A stretch of DNA of 64,000 bases, from NCBI GenBank assembly GCA_934045905.1, contig CAKOGZ010000076.1:124001-188000 (forward strand), in the 5' to 3' direction. Below are positions 46,115 to 55,431 of the stretch, one piece after another (position 1 is the stretch's first letter; each line of letters starts with the position of its first letter). A program made the translations under genes and the position numbers. The notes below the pieces were generated by a model, which was not told the origin of the DNA, made no database searches, and worked only from the letters and a program-made list of their open reading frames with translations. This DNA is from Leuctra nigra. Its lineage: Eukaryota > Arthropoda > Insecta > Plecoptera > Leuctridae.

Positions 46115-48310
46115 CTAGTGACGACAGTGACGAGATTTATGGCACCTACACGGTGTATGACAACAGCGGGGACAACCTCTTGACGGTCCACCGCGTCGAC
46201 AACATACAGAGATCCAACATCTCTTACACCGATCGTAGTAACACTTCTTGCTGCGACAATACCGTTTACGCTCGGCGTCTGGTCTCAGCGAGTCTAGGCT
46301 AACCAACTCGCGGATCGGTGTAATACTCTTGGCCCATTTAATGAGATCCTCTACGTTAAAGAATGAGGCGAGTTGGTCGCGGATCTGGATCGCCTTGTCC
46401 GTGGGGATGTTCACCATGAGACCATGCATAACGAGATTTGGTACAAGTGTCAACAGAGAGAGATCGTTCACGTCATAAACGAGACGAGTGGTCGCAGAGG
46501 ACGAGAATAGGGGTGACACCATTGTTAGATCGTTACCGCTTGCTGACGTAGTGAGTGGGATGCTCACATACATCGGTTCTTGGAGCGACCCATCATGGAC
46601 ATACCCATTCAAGTGAGGGAGACTCGTAAACTTGTATGCGTACTGAGCCTCTCCGGGTAGTTCATCTCTAAAATCGTTAAACTCGGTGATGACGGTGGCA
46701 ATTTTCCTAAACTTGGTATCGTTATGTGTGCTGGAACCGATGATGAAAACTAGTATGTCCACCTTTGCGTAGAGAGCCGAGAGGAGCGCATAGTCAACCT
46801 CGCCCGTACCGATTCGAACAAAGAGCCCCAGAATCTTGTTCTCGGACTTGTCGGGAAATACAAACGCAGAGAGTTGCGTCTTGACATTACCCACAGTGAT
46901 GTAATCATAGTCGGAATCCAAAGTGCCTAGCATGACGGTGTTGTAGTTTGTAATTGCGGACCTAGCCTCGGTTTGATTCCCGTGGCAACCCATGAGAGCC
47001 ATTCGCGGGTGCGTGTTCACGTTCCACTTTGTGTAACAAACGTCATGGTAGACGGGATGACAATGCTTCATACCGAAACAGAAACAGTGAGGATGGATGG
47101 GGCGACACTTGCGCTCGTTACCGAAAGTCTCGGGGTACGCGAGTTCAATCGTAACCTGGGAATTCAAAAGGTAGATGGAAATCGGACGAACATTCTCGCT
47201 CTCCTCGTTCAAGACGGGTGTATACGTGAGAGAGTCGAGTGTAAATTCACCGAGGGGAGCTTGAAACTTGTGTGAACCGCGACCACCCACAGTGATCTCG
47301 TAATCGACCTCGGTGGATTTCAATTGAAGATGGACCTGATTCACACCAGCGGGGATACCAGAGAGGGTGAATTCGACAGACGGCATGATGGGTGTATACG
47401 CCACAGTGACGTAGACATCCCGAGTCTGGCCGCTAACCATGGTGCCGTCGACGCTGATTGTAAAGTAGGGATTCGCTGGGAACGAGAACTCGAGATAATT
47501 CGAACCGTGCTCGTGAATCGGCACGCTAACAGCCTCGTTGAACTTTCCCATAGCCACATCCTCGCCGTTATTACGAATGACGACGGGAGTGGCACCCACG
47601 ACCTTTTGATAATACTCGAAATAGTCTGAACGTCCCCCGCTCTGGGTAACGTTAAATCTGAGAAGAACATCGTGTGACTCTACGATTGCGTCACCAAAGT
47701 TAATGTCCAAAACATCGTTAATTACGTTGCGCATGTCAACGGAAAACTCGCGAACCAACATGCGGGTGTGAGAGATTTTCTGGGCTGGAAACGTGATGCG
47801 ACTCGGTTTTGCGTTGGGACGGATCGGGACGGTCATCACGCGGGTGTGTAGAACACTGTTATTGATGACGCATTGATCGTTCAAATCGGTCAATCCATTG
47901 ATGATGAGTCCATCCTCGTTACCAATGTTGCCGCGGATATTGACGGCAACTTGCATCGTGGCGGTTACTTGATTGATCAAATTTAAATCTTCAATCAGTT
48001 GATCGAGCGCGATTTGCACGTTGTTAAATTCCCCCACGTCATTAGATAGGGATTTGACGTAGGGATAGAAATCGTTTGTAAACATAATCTGTTGGTGTTG
48101 GTTAAAGCTATTCAAACCGATTGCCTCGTATACAGTTTTCGAGCTCGTGTTTGCTTCGGTGACGTTCTTGACTGTGACGGTGGTATCTTCGCAAACAAGA
48201 TTAAAGATCGCGTTGGCGAGCATATGGAAACGAAGGGTGTCGACGGCGGGCACCTCTTCGATCCATATCTTGATCTCGTTATCTTTCTGATACCTCCCGT
48301 GGAACTTCAT
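46115..48310 (-). CDS. Putative structural protein with cysteine-rich basic tail
   Basis: 731 residues, ATG at 48310. Mostly beta-rich, Asn/Val/Ile/Thr-rich globular sequence without a transmembrane segment, as in capsid-type proteins. A Cys/His cluster at about residues 405-440 ('CRPIHPHCFCFGMKHCHPVYHDVC') may bind zinc. The last ~55 residues are very rich in Cys, Arg and Lys ('YCRSKKCYYDRCKRC', 'CCRRGGPSRGCPRCC', 'CRCHKSRHCRH'), fit for DNA or RNA binding or disulfide cross-linking. No homologue recognised. It is the largest unidentified intact ORF in the window and a candidate virion component. Confidence 0.75.
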   Translation of the reverse strand: MKFHGRYQKDNEIKIWIEEVPAVDTLRFHMLANAIFNLVCEDTTVTVKNVTEANTSSKTVYEAIGLNSFNQHQQIMFTNDFYPYVKSLSNDVGEFNNVQIALDQLIEDLNLINQVTATMQVAVNIRGNIGNEDGLIINGLTDLNDQCVINNSVLHTRVMTVPIRPNAKPSRITFPAQKISHTRMLVREFSVDMRNVINDVLDINFGDAIVESHDVLLRFNVTQSGGRSDYFEYYQKVVGATPVVIRNNGEDVAMGKFNEAVSVPIHEHGSNYLEFSFPANPYFTISVDGTMVSGQTRDVYVTVAYTPIMPSVEFTLSGIPAGVNQVHLQLKSTEVDYEITVGGRGSHKFQAPLGEFTLDSLTYTPVLNEESENVRPISIYLLNSQVTIELAYPETFGNERKCRPIHPHCFCFGMKHCHPVYHDVCYTKWNVNTHPRMALMGCHGNQTEARSAITNYNTVMLGTLDSDYDYITVGNVKTQLSAFVFPDKSENKILGLFVRIGTGEVDYALLSALYAKVDILVFIIGSSTHNDTKFRKIATVITEFNDFRDELPGEAQYAYKFTSLPHLNGYVHDGSLQEPMYVSIPLTTSASGNDLTMVSPLFSSSATTRLVYDVNDLSLLTLVPNLVMHGLMVNIPTDKAIQIRDQLASFFNVEDLIKWAKSITPIRELVSLDSLRPDAERKRYCRSKKCYYDRCKRCWISVCCRRGGPSRGCPRCCHTPCRCHKSRHCRH

Positions 48311-48480
48311 GGTGGTTTATATAAACGTTAGCTAGACTCGTGTTTATAAACGTTATTGCGACCCTTTCGTGAGGTTACAGAGAGACCGTGGGACGACTTA
48401 CTATAGGTCCCATACGTACGCTACGATTTTAAATAGTGTGTTAACGCTCGAATTTTCATTGGTGAGTGCGATACAGTGCT

Positions 48481-49764
48481 ATGGCAAGCTTAAAAGAGCG
48501 TATTGTGACGCAACAAGAGGCTGCTACGAAATTTCTAAGAAAGCATTATCGGGAGCAAACCCCCGCGTGTTATGTGGACGGTCCACCGGGAGCGGGCAAG
48601 ACGTACATTGGCAAGACGTTGGGTGCACGTTTCGTCGCTTATACCAACGAGATTGCTATAAACAATGGGGGTGATACCATTCACAGTACGCTCATGACTG
48701 GTCTCGGTTTGAAATACGTTGAACTACAATTGATGATTGTAATATTTTCAAACGATTTGCAGACTCAAGCGCTTGTGGATTTGATCAAGTTACCCAAGGG
48801 ATCGGTGGTTGGTGCCGATGGAGAAGTAGTGAAGAAAAAGCATCGATCTACTCTATTGGTTGACGAGTTGTCTATGATATCACTGGGGTTGTATCGGGTT
48901 CTGTGTTTGATGGCTCAAGCGTACGATATGTTTCTAGTTTTTTTCGGGGATATTTACCAAATACCTCCAGTGCAAGACAAGTCTGTCTATGACGTGAATG
49001 GTAAACTAGACATTCCCACGTTTTCGCTGACGGAGAGTTTTCGCTATACAGAAGAGTATGCGGCCAAGATTGCGTGGTGTCGCGATGAGAAGAATCGCAA
49101 CATGAGCGACGAGAGTCTACGAGCGCGGATTCAACAAACGTTTCCCGATCTCATGAAGCGCGTCGTTCCCGAGGGGGACTATTTTCCCATTGGTGTTTTC
49201 TACACGAAAAGAGAGTGTGCTCTGTATTGTAGCTTTGCGGCTGCAAAGGCGCCGTATCGTATGGACGTGGTTACTTATCCGTGTCCTGTACATGGTATAG
49301 TTACTCTGGTCAACAGGTCTAGAACTTGTGTTGTGTTGCAGAGCGTTCCATGGTCCATGGACAAGAAGAGGTATAAATGTCCCCAAAATTATACCCTTTC
49401 ATGTGATTGTGCCTCCACGCCCCCGTTCTATAATGGTCCAATGTTCCAGCGGTACGCCATGACTGGGCACGCTTGTGTCGGCAAGACTCTGGAGTGTAAC
49501 ATCGTCTTTGGGTTACACCTCGTCACTATGGCTTGGTTTTACGAGGTAGTAAGCAGAGTGAAATCCGAGGCGCAGATTAAGTCGATTGTTCCATTTCTCA
49601 ACACGGCCAACTTTGAAGCAATCTTCCCAGCATACCACACTTGTAAAGTCAAGACAACGTTCGACTACTTGGTTCGGGAACGTGAACTACGTAAACACGA
49701 TGACGCGATCACAAGCCCGTCGAGCTCGAAGAGAGCGAAAATCACAGACTCCTCAACCGAGTGA
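48481..49764 (+). CDS. helicase-2: SF1 DNA helicase (helicase-2 / Pif1-RecD type)
   Basis: 427 residues from ATG 48481 (GTG 48466 upstream in frame). Motif I 'GPPGAGKT' (residues 34-41), motif II 'LLVDELSM' (about 126), motif III 'FGDIYQIPPV' (about 155-164), motif IV region 'LTESFRYT', and C-terminal motifs 'TGHACVGKTLECNIVF' and 'YEVVSRVKS' (V and VI). This is the layout of small Pif1/RecD-like SF1 helicases, which nudiviruses and some baculoviruses carry as helicase-2, used in replication or recombination. A zinc-like 'CPQNYTLSCDC' insert lies before motif V. The C-terminus overlaps a small ORF. Confidence 0.88.
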   Translation: MASLKERIVTQQEAATKFLRKHYREQTPACYVDGPPGAGKTYIGKTLGARFVAYTNEIAINNGGDTIHSTLMTGLGLKYVELQLMIVIFSNDLQTQALVDLIKLPKGSVVGADGEVVKKKHRSTLLVDELSMISLGLYRVLCLMAQAYDMFLVFFGDIYQIPPVQDKSVYDVNGKLDIPTFSLTESFRYTEEYAAKIAWCRDEKNRNMSDESLRARIQQTFPDLMKRVVPEGDYFPIGVFYTKRECALYCSFAAAKAPYRMDVVTYPCPVHGIVTLVNRSRTCVVLQSVPWSMDKKRYKCPQNYTLSCDCASTPPFYNGPMFQRYAMTGHACVGKTLECNIVFGLHLVTMAWFYEVVSRVKSEAQIKSIVPFLNTANFEAIFPAYHTCKVKTTFDYLVRERELRKHDDAITSPSSSKRAKITDSSTE

Positions 49765-49930
49765 GGAAAGTGAAGGAACGTATGCACACCTCAAAAGTGT
49801 TGGATTCAGGGATACGTGGATGAGGGAGGTGGAGGTTCGGGTTCAGTCGGATGACACAATGTTAGATGTGTCGAGTGATGGTAACAGTGTTCAAGTGACT
49901 GACCAATGTGAAGAATTAAATATAACGTGA
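49700..49930 (+). CDS. Small basic-acidic protein overlapping the helicase end
   Basis: 76 residues from ATG 49700, overlapping the helicase C-terminus by 65 bp in another frame and continuing ~165 bp beyond its stop. Basic N-terminus 'RSQARRARRERKSQ', then an acidic C-terminal half. AATAAA lies at about 49961. It may be real because the frame stays open beyond the overlap and has protein-like composition, but there is no family match. Confidence 0.4.
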   Translation: MTRSQARRARRERKSQTPQPSEESEGTYAHLKSVGFRDTWMREVEVRVQSDDTMLDVSSDGNSVQVTDQCEELNIT

Positions 49931-50011
49931 TTAAAACTTGTTTATTGATTATACAGATTGAATAAAATCTTATGCGAACACAAAGCCTAATGCAATTGTA
50001 GTATCCTGAAC

Positions 50012-51142
50012 TCACAGTCCATCATCCGCTAAATACCTCGTTCCTATATTCCACACAGTCAACAGACAATGGGTTAACGTAAATAGCTTCGTGGTTAAAC
50101 CACATCTATAGCGCAGAGTCTCAAACACTCGCACAAGAAACTCCAACGGAACTCTGACGTAGCTCTGACGTAGTCTAGCAAGTACTGGTGACGTAACTCG
50201 TGTATCAACGCTAGTTTCGGTCGCTGGCACCGATTCAATCTCTCTCAACATGCCACTGGTACTTGCTCGAGACGTCGAATCGATCCCTGCTACGTTGCTC
50301 GACACGGATGCTCGAGGTGATACACGAGCAGACAACGTAGCGAGTACTGGTGACGTAACTAGTGTAGAATCTCGAGTGAGGACTGGTGGGGTTGTAATTT
50401 CACAGAGTACTGGTGACGTACCCTCACTTGGCTGAATGTTTACACACTGTGTATTTTTTAACCTCCCCTTGTCGTCTCGCGCATCATTCTTTTTAATTAC
50501 TCTCGTACGATCGCTCTCACACTTTCTCGTTTGATCTTGTTGTACCACGTTGTTGAAATAATCATTCTCCCATAGGTTTATCAAATAGGTACGTTCACCT
50601 TCGAGCCATTCTGCTTCGCGAGACCAGAAGATGGGTTTAGGTAACCGGTATTGAGGACTGTATTTCGTATGATCCCGTAGACGTATGATGGAATCTCCGA
50701 CCAATCCACAGGTATTCCATTTGTTGGTCCATCGCGGGGTGTAGGGACCCGGTTGGCGAATCCGCGTTCGTTGATACATGTGTAGTTCTAGGCGGTGGAT
50801 CCACATCCTCATAACACGGTGAGATATGACTCTACACTCGTGCAAGTACTCGAAAACCAAGTAGACGATATTCTTTACAAGAACAGCACCATACTCGTGA
50901 TGAAGACTCGTCGCATCGATAATCTCCACGTGTTTTGCGTCGACGCAATGTTTTAGTATCTCGTGACGTAGGTGTTTAGTGATGAGGTGCTTGTATGCCG
51001 GTAGGACGGCTATTACGAGATCTGGATTTTCAATGTTGAAGCATACCCATGGACAAACGTTTTGTAATACTCGGACAGCGTGTTCAATATACGGTCGATA
51101 GACGAGCGGTGTTATGAAGCTGATGCTTGTCGGGTCCCTCAT
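50012..51142 (-). CDS. Unknown 376-residue protein
   Basis: ATG at 51142. The first ~225 residues are globular ('YKHLITKHLRHEILKHCVDAKHVEIIDA', 'YLVFEYLHECRVISHRVMRMWIHRLELHMY'). Then comes a Ser/Thr/Val-rich segment with 'TSPVL' repeats (coded at 50160-50420 with ggtgacgta units), and a short C-terminal conserved-looking part 'RVFETLRYRCGLTTKLFTLTHC'. No motif assigned. Two ACGTCAGAG units at 50153-50175 are in frame as 'LRQSYVR'. Confidence 0.65.
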   Translation of the reverse strand: MRDPTSISFITPLVYRPYIEHAVRVLQNVCPWVCFNIENPDLVIAVLPAYKHLITKHLRHEILKHCVDAKHVEIIDATSLHHEYGAVLVKNIVYLVFEYLHECRVISHRVMRMWIHRLELHMYQRTRIRQPGPYTPRWTNKWNTCGLVGDSIIRLRDHTKYSPQYRLPKPIFWSREAEWLEGERTYLINLWENDYFNNVVQQDQTRKCESDRTRVIKKNDARDDKGRLKNTQCVNIQPSEGTSPVLCEITTPPVLTRDSTLVTSPVLATLSARVSPRASVSSNVAGIDSTSRASTSGMLREIESVPATETSVDTRVTSPVLARLRQSYVRVPLEFLVRVFETLRYRCGLTTKLFTLTHCLLTVWNIGTRYLADDGL

Positions 51143-51448
51143 AGTAGAGTACTAGCAACGTATCAAGTTTCGACTAAGCGTCACTACGGGTATATTGGTG
51201 TCCCTGAACGAATGAAACACAACTTGTGGCGTCACGAGCGAGCAACGTCACTCCTTGGCCATGACTGACAGACCCTAACGTTTAGGTCCTACGTCAAGTT
51301 TCGACTAAGCGTCACTAGGTCCTACGTCACGAACGATCAACGTCACAGTGCATCCTACGACACGAGTGAGCAAAGCAGGTCCTACGTCACGAGCGAGGAA
51401 CCAAGTCGATTAAGCGTCACGAGGCTCGTCGAGAAGTAAGATCGCACT
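51143..51448. repeat. 'ggtcctacgtcacgagcga' repeats
   Basis: Units 'tcaagtttcgactaagcgtcacta' and 'ggtcctacgtcacgagcgagcaa' alternate at 51160-51430, between a divergent gene pair. The block probably holds both promoters. No gene seen. Confidence 0.65.
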
Positions 51449-52957
51449 TTGACTATGAAGCGACAGTTGATTGTACAAGGTGGAAGTGTTAAGCGAAGAC
51501 GTCCAACATCCTCGGATTCATCGAACAAAACAGTAAGGGTTCATCCCACAAGTATCCCATCCCATGGCATTGTCCACGCAATCCTATCTGACGCGGGTGA
51601 AAATGTCGCTACGTCGGGTTATCGTACGCTCGCTACGTCGGGTTATCCCACAGTCGCTACGTCCGGTGATCCTACCCACGCTACGTCGGTTGATCCTCCG
51701 CTCCCTACGTCACCTAATCCTAGCTCTACGTCAAAACAATTTGATGGTGTTGTTACGAGCGACGCTCCGATCGCTTCACATCCTAATCAATTGGAAATCA
51801 TACGTAATGAAACGTTGATCACAAGTGAACCTATGGACGAGTCTAGCGAGGGCGAGGAAGAGGAAGAGATTATGCCTGAGGGAAACGCGACATCCAACTC
51901 TAGACCCGATTCATCTCTCTGCTTGGGTACGCCTAGCGATGCTACGTCAGAGCCTACGTTGAGTAATACGTCAGAGCCTGATGCTACGTCAGAGCTTACC
52001 GATGCTACATTCGAACGTGAGCTTGAAGGTGGAGGTACGCCTAGCGATGCTACGTCAGAGCCTACATTCGAACGTGAGATTGAAGGTGGACCCGATTCAT
52101 CTCTCTGCTTGGGTACGCTTAGTGATGTTCCGTCAGAGCCTACGTTGAGTAATACGTCAGAGCCTGATGCTACGTCAGAGCCTACCGATGCTACATTCCC
52201 TAGCGATGCTACGTCAGAGCCTACATTCGAACGTGAGCTTGAAGGTGGACCCGATTCATCTCTCTCGAACATTGCTTTAGACTTGGGTACGCCTAGTGAT
52301 GCTACGTCAGAGCCAGACCCTACAGGTGTTGGAAATACTGAAGAGCTGGGTGGACAAGAGCCTACACCTTCAGAGCCTAGCGATGCTACGTCAGAGCCTA
52401 CTCCTTCGGAGCCTAGCGATGCTACGTCAGAGCCTACAACGTGCGAGCCTAGCGATGCTACGTCAGAGCCTAGCGATGCTACGTCAGAGCCTACAACGTG
52501 CGAGCCTAGCGATGCTACGTCAGAGCCTAGCGATGCTACGTCAGAGCCTACAACGTGCGAGCCTAGCGATGCTACGTCAGAGCCTACAACGTGCGAGCCT
52601 AGCGATGCTACGTCAGAGCCTACACCATCCTATCCTACACCGGTGCAAAAACCATATGACACAATGAATGTCTTTCCCGTCTCTATCCCACGAGAATTTA
52701 TTCTCGAGAGTCACACCATGCAACGTATAGAAGTTCCATCACCAGTGAACAGCGCCTTTCTGATGACGATGTTTGTACCGACGCGGGAATTGGCAGCTCT
52801 ACCCATACACCATACGGAAATCGTAAGAAATCAGAAGATTGAGTTCTACATGCATAACCTAGGGGACCAAGACTACATGTTTCGTCAAAAGGATCCACTA
52901 GGGTTTATTTACTTTGTCCCGTCCGTCACGTTCACAAGAATACCCAATAGTACATAA
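51449..52957 (+). CDS. ATSEP-repeat protein with C-terminal beta domain
   Basis: 502 residues. The N-terminus has a basic 'KRRRPTSSD' (possible nuclear signal). Residues ~60-390 are low complexity: 'ATSGYPTV', then an extended array of 'PSDATSEPT' units, coded by gctACGTCAgagcct, with 'TCEPSDATSEP' near the end. The last ~100 residues, from 'MNVFPVSIPREFI', are a compact beta-rich domain ('RNQKIEFYMHNLGDQDYMF', 'DPLGFIYFVPSV') that faintly recalls a dUTPase-like jelly-roll barrel. An acidic 'SSEGEEEEEIM' is present. It shows best how the intergenic motif has become a coding repeat. AATAAA near 53022. Confidence 0.72.
   Translation: MTMKRQLIVQGGSVKRRRPTSSDSSNKTVRVHPTSIPSHGIVHAILSDAGENVATSGYRTLATSGYPTVATSGDPTHATSVDPPLPTSPNPSSTSKQFDGVVTSDAPIASHPNQLEIIRNETLITSEPMDESSEGEEEEEIMPEGNATSNSRPDSSLCLGTPSDATSEPTLSNTSEPDATSELTDATFERELEGGGTPSDATSEPTFEREIEGGPDSSLCLGTLSDVPSEPTLSNTSEPDATSEPTDATFPSDATSEPTFERELEGGPDSSLSNIALDLGTPSDATSEPDPTGVGNTEELGGQEPTPSEPSDATSEPTPSEPSDATSEPTTCEPSDATSEPSDATSEPTTCEPSDATSEPSDATSEPTTCEPSDATSEPTTCEPSDATSEPTPSYPTPVQKPYDTMNVFPVSIPREFILESHTMQRIEVPSPVNSAFLMTMFVPTRELAALPIHHTEIVRNQKIEFYMHNLGDQDYMFRQKDPLGFIYFVPSVTFTRIPNST
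52370..52625 (+). repeat. Coding repeat array of gctACGTCAgagcct units
   Basis: 21-bp units 'agcgatgctacgtcagagcc' + t alternate with 15-bp 'acaacgtgcgagcct' units. Near-identical copies suggest recent expansion. All lie in frame. Confidence 0.8.
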
Positions 52958-53174
52958 TATAACACAAGGTGCATGGTACTACAACTACTATGTAATGATG
53001 GGACGTGGTATGGTAAAGGAATAAATACAAATGTGGATTATACATGTATACGTTTATTGTGTTTCAACCCTACATACATCATACATCAATCAACTCCATC
53101 TAAGGCTAAATAATCATAGTAACTCATCTCGCCTCGGTGCTCAACTCGCCTTCTCAGTAACGCAGCAACTCAAA

Positions 53175-53744
53175 CTATGCAGCTAAAGCCTGGTGACCTC
53201 CTCTGCGGTATTGTATCCGTTTGAGTGCTAGCGATCTAATATCTTTGAGTATGTTACACTGTTGGATTCTCGCATTGTACCCTCGCGAGACGAATTCTTC
53301 GTACATCGCCCTTAGTTCGGGACGCGAATCTCGAAAGTAGAGTTCACGTGAGAGTCCTTCGATAGGGAGACCTACTAGTATTCCACGTGTGACGACGACG
53401 ATAGGTGTACCAGTACGTATACGCGCATCCACTCGAAAATCAAATCCCACAGTACCAGTAGTGGGCACAGTGTAGAAACAATAATGTTCGTCGTCGATCG
53501 ACACTGTATATACATGAGAGCCATACGTATAGTTGGTGGCGGTCACAGCGATCCGCGTAAACATATTGTTGAGTATCTCACTGGGTACGGCTAAACCTAG
53601 AGCGGAAGAATCGGAGATTTCTCCCACGGATTTGACGATGATTCCTTGTCCATGTTTGATACCCGGACAATCGGTAGAGTTGTACCATTCGAACGACCCA
53701 CCCGTTACCATCGATTCGTACACGGTGATGGCTGTTTGAAACAT
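53175..53744 (-). CDS. Unknown 189-residue protein
   Basis: ATG at 53744 preferred over the GTG at 53771. Starts 'MFQTAITVYESMVTGGSFEW', then 'CPGIKHGQGIIVKSVG' and a beta-rich middle, ending with a basic segment 'LALKRIQYRRGGHQ'. No membrane segment. No family recognised. Upstream (53770-53880) are 'gtgtgacgtac' motifs. Confidence 0.6.
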   Translation of the reverse strand: MFQTAITVYESMVTGGSFEWYNSTDCPGIKHGQGIIVKSVGEISDSSALGLAVPSEILNNMFTRIAVTATNYTYGSHVYTVSIDDEHYCFYTVPTTGTVGFDFRVDARIRTGTPIVVVTRGILVGLPIEGLSRELYFRDSRPELRAMYEEFVSRGYNARIQQCNILKDIRSLALKRIQYRRGGHQALAA

Positions 53745-53934
53745 TCTGATGTTTCTCGCTCGTTCACTCACAGTATGACGTTGTTCACAGGAGGCTCACT
53801 CACATATGACGCTCATACCCTCGTTCACATGACGTACAGTGACAAAGGTGTGACGTACGCGTGAGATAACAGAGGTGTGACGTTCAGCGTTCGTACAACG
53901 TGGTGAATTCATACTTGCGATAACATAGACGTGA

Positions 53935-53970
53935 TATAAACACACATTCCCATTCATCGCGCAGTTCAGT
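53935..53970 (+). promoter_or_regulatory. TATA-CAGT promoter
   Basis: TATAAA 53935-53940 and two CAGT (53962-53965 and 53967-53970), 27 and 32 bp from the TATA start. ATG of the next gene is at 53984, so the leader is very short. Confidence 0.6.
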
Positions 53971-53983
53971 TGCCGTTTCCAAC

Positions 53984-54694
53984 ATGATTTCTCAGTCTAA
54001 CCAAATGAACCTAGCCAACGATGAACCTACGGCGTTTGTGGTCGTGGTGGTGGGCGAGAGTGGATACGTGATTGACACTATACGTCAGACGATCGACACT
54101 ATACGCGAGACGATCGACGATGAAAACTGTGATCAAGATCATGACGTGGTTCTTCGGTCGGATACATGTACGGAGGGTGACTTGGTGATTATTGTGGGTG
54201 ATCCAGCCAAGTATTTAAACAGTTGCCACACCGCTAAATTTGTCGTTGTGGTTCCCAATAACATGCACGGATCCGAAGAAGCTGTTTGGTTTTACTACCG
54301 ACATCTGTTTGAGCGTGATTTGATTAACCTGTATGGGGACGACGGAGACCTACAGAAGATGACGTTGGTGGAATTCAAGTTGCCTCGCCACAAGATGTGT
54401 TTCTCATCAGGCGCATGGATGGGGGTCCACTGTGTCGTGGATCGCGGTTTGACGTATTTTGAAGATGGCGGTTCAACGTTTGTATGGGTCCCCCGGACGA
54501 AGAAGGGGCCACCAATGGAACAGCTAGTTTACACACAGGCGACGACAGATATTTGGCTCTATCCAGAGATGGGGATGGAGAGTGACGTACTAGGATCTCC
54601 GTTCTGCGAGCACAAGATTGCCGGCGGTGGTCTATACAATACGAGATTTAAAGTATTGACTGGTAAAGATGACGTAGCATATTGGATTAACTAA
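53984..54694 (+). CDS. Unknown 236-residue protein
   Basis: Alternating beta strands and loops ('AFVVVVVGESGYV', 'GDLVIIVGDPAKY', 'FVVVVPNNMHGSEEAVWFYYRHLF'), a Rossmann-like pattern, although no nucleotide-binding motif is clear. A short 'TIRQTIDTIRETID' repeat lies at about residues 31-45, coded by an ACGTCAG-bearing stretch. C-terminal part rich in Gly/Trp. Has its own early-type promoter and AATAAA (about 54768). Not recognised. Confidence 0.65.
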   Translation: MISQSNQMNLANDEPTAFVVVVVGESGYVIDTIRQTIDTIRETIDDENCDQDHDVVLRSDTCTEGDLVIIVGDPAKYLNSCHTAKFVVVVPNNMHGSEEAVWFYYRHLFERDLINLYGDDGDLQKMTLVEFKLPRHKMCFSSGAWMGVHCVVDRGLTYFEDGGSTFVWVPRTKKGPPMEQLVYTQATTDIWLYPEMGMESDVLGSPFCEHKIAGGGLYNTRFKVLTGKDDVAYWIN

Positions 54695-54897
54695 TGTGAA
54701 ACGCTCTGTAGTAATTGGGGACTTGTATGTAATACCATGTATGGTGAGAGGCTTAAAGTGCAGAAACATAAATAAAATGTGTAACAGACCAATGTGTACT
54801 TTCTCATCCTATACCACAGTGTCCTAGTCCGAGCATGGTATCGATGCACGAACCTCTGACGTAGGTAGTAGAGCGAGCTGCAATCCTATGTTAGATG

Positions 54898-55431
54898 CTA
54901 CATTTCTACCAAGTTTGTATTTAGTCTCAACGTTGCGGTATCTACGCAATGAGGAATAATACCATGTGGTGTCGTAGTAGAGACGCGTATTAGGTCGGAG
55001 GGACAATCACAGTATTTCGCTCCAGGTCCCCTATAGGTACCTCCTTCGCACGAGTACGTGTGTTCACCAGAATCGTCATACAAATATCTATGTAGAGAGA
55101 CGCAAGCTGTATACGCCACTCCAAACTGAGTAGAGCCAAATAGGAGAGGAAGTATCTCTAGTGACGTATCACACTTTCCCGTGAAGGGTATATTATCTTG
55201 CTTGACGCACATCTCGTCGACACAACCATACGCGCTCTTTGACGTATTTTGTTGAGCACAGTCGTGAGTGGTGAAACAGGGTGTTTTCTCAATATTTATA
55301 GACTGTTTCATGAGAACGTCCCGCAGTTGAGCGTTGAAAGGAAGCGGCTCAGGTTCGATTACATAGTATATAGCGAGGATGAGTACCAACGTAAATAGTA
55401 TTCCCCACGAGAGATTCGCTGTGAATCGCAT
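54898..55431 (-). CDS. pif-3: PIF-3, per os infectivity factor 3
   Basis: 177 residues, near the usual ~200. N-terminal anchor ('LSWGILFTLVLILAIYYVI') and a cysteine-rich outer domain with the family spacing: 'PCFTTHDC', 'YGCVDEMC', 'GKCD', 'VAYTACVSLHRYLYDDSG', 'YSCEGG', 'YCDCPSD'. PIF-3 is part of the PIF complex needed for oral infection. The start at 55431 overlaps the start region of the divergent gene. Identified from the anchor plus cysteine pattern. Confidence 0.85.
   Translation of the reverse strand: MRFTANLSWGILFTLVLILAIYYVIEPEPLPFNAQLRDVLMKQSINIEKTPCFTTHDCAQQNTSKSAYGCVDEMCVKQDNIPFTGKCDTSLEILPLLFGSTQFGVAYTACVSLHRYLYDDSGEHTYSCEGGTYRGPGAKYCDCPSDLIRVSTTTPHGIIPHCVDTATLRLNTNLVEM

Noticed and set aside
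51564..52667. Long Leu/Arg-rich and minus-strand ORFs in the ATSEP gene
   Set aside because: Shadows created by the ACGTCAGAG repeat, which has no stop in several frames.
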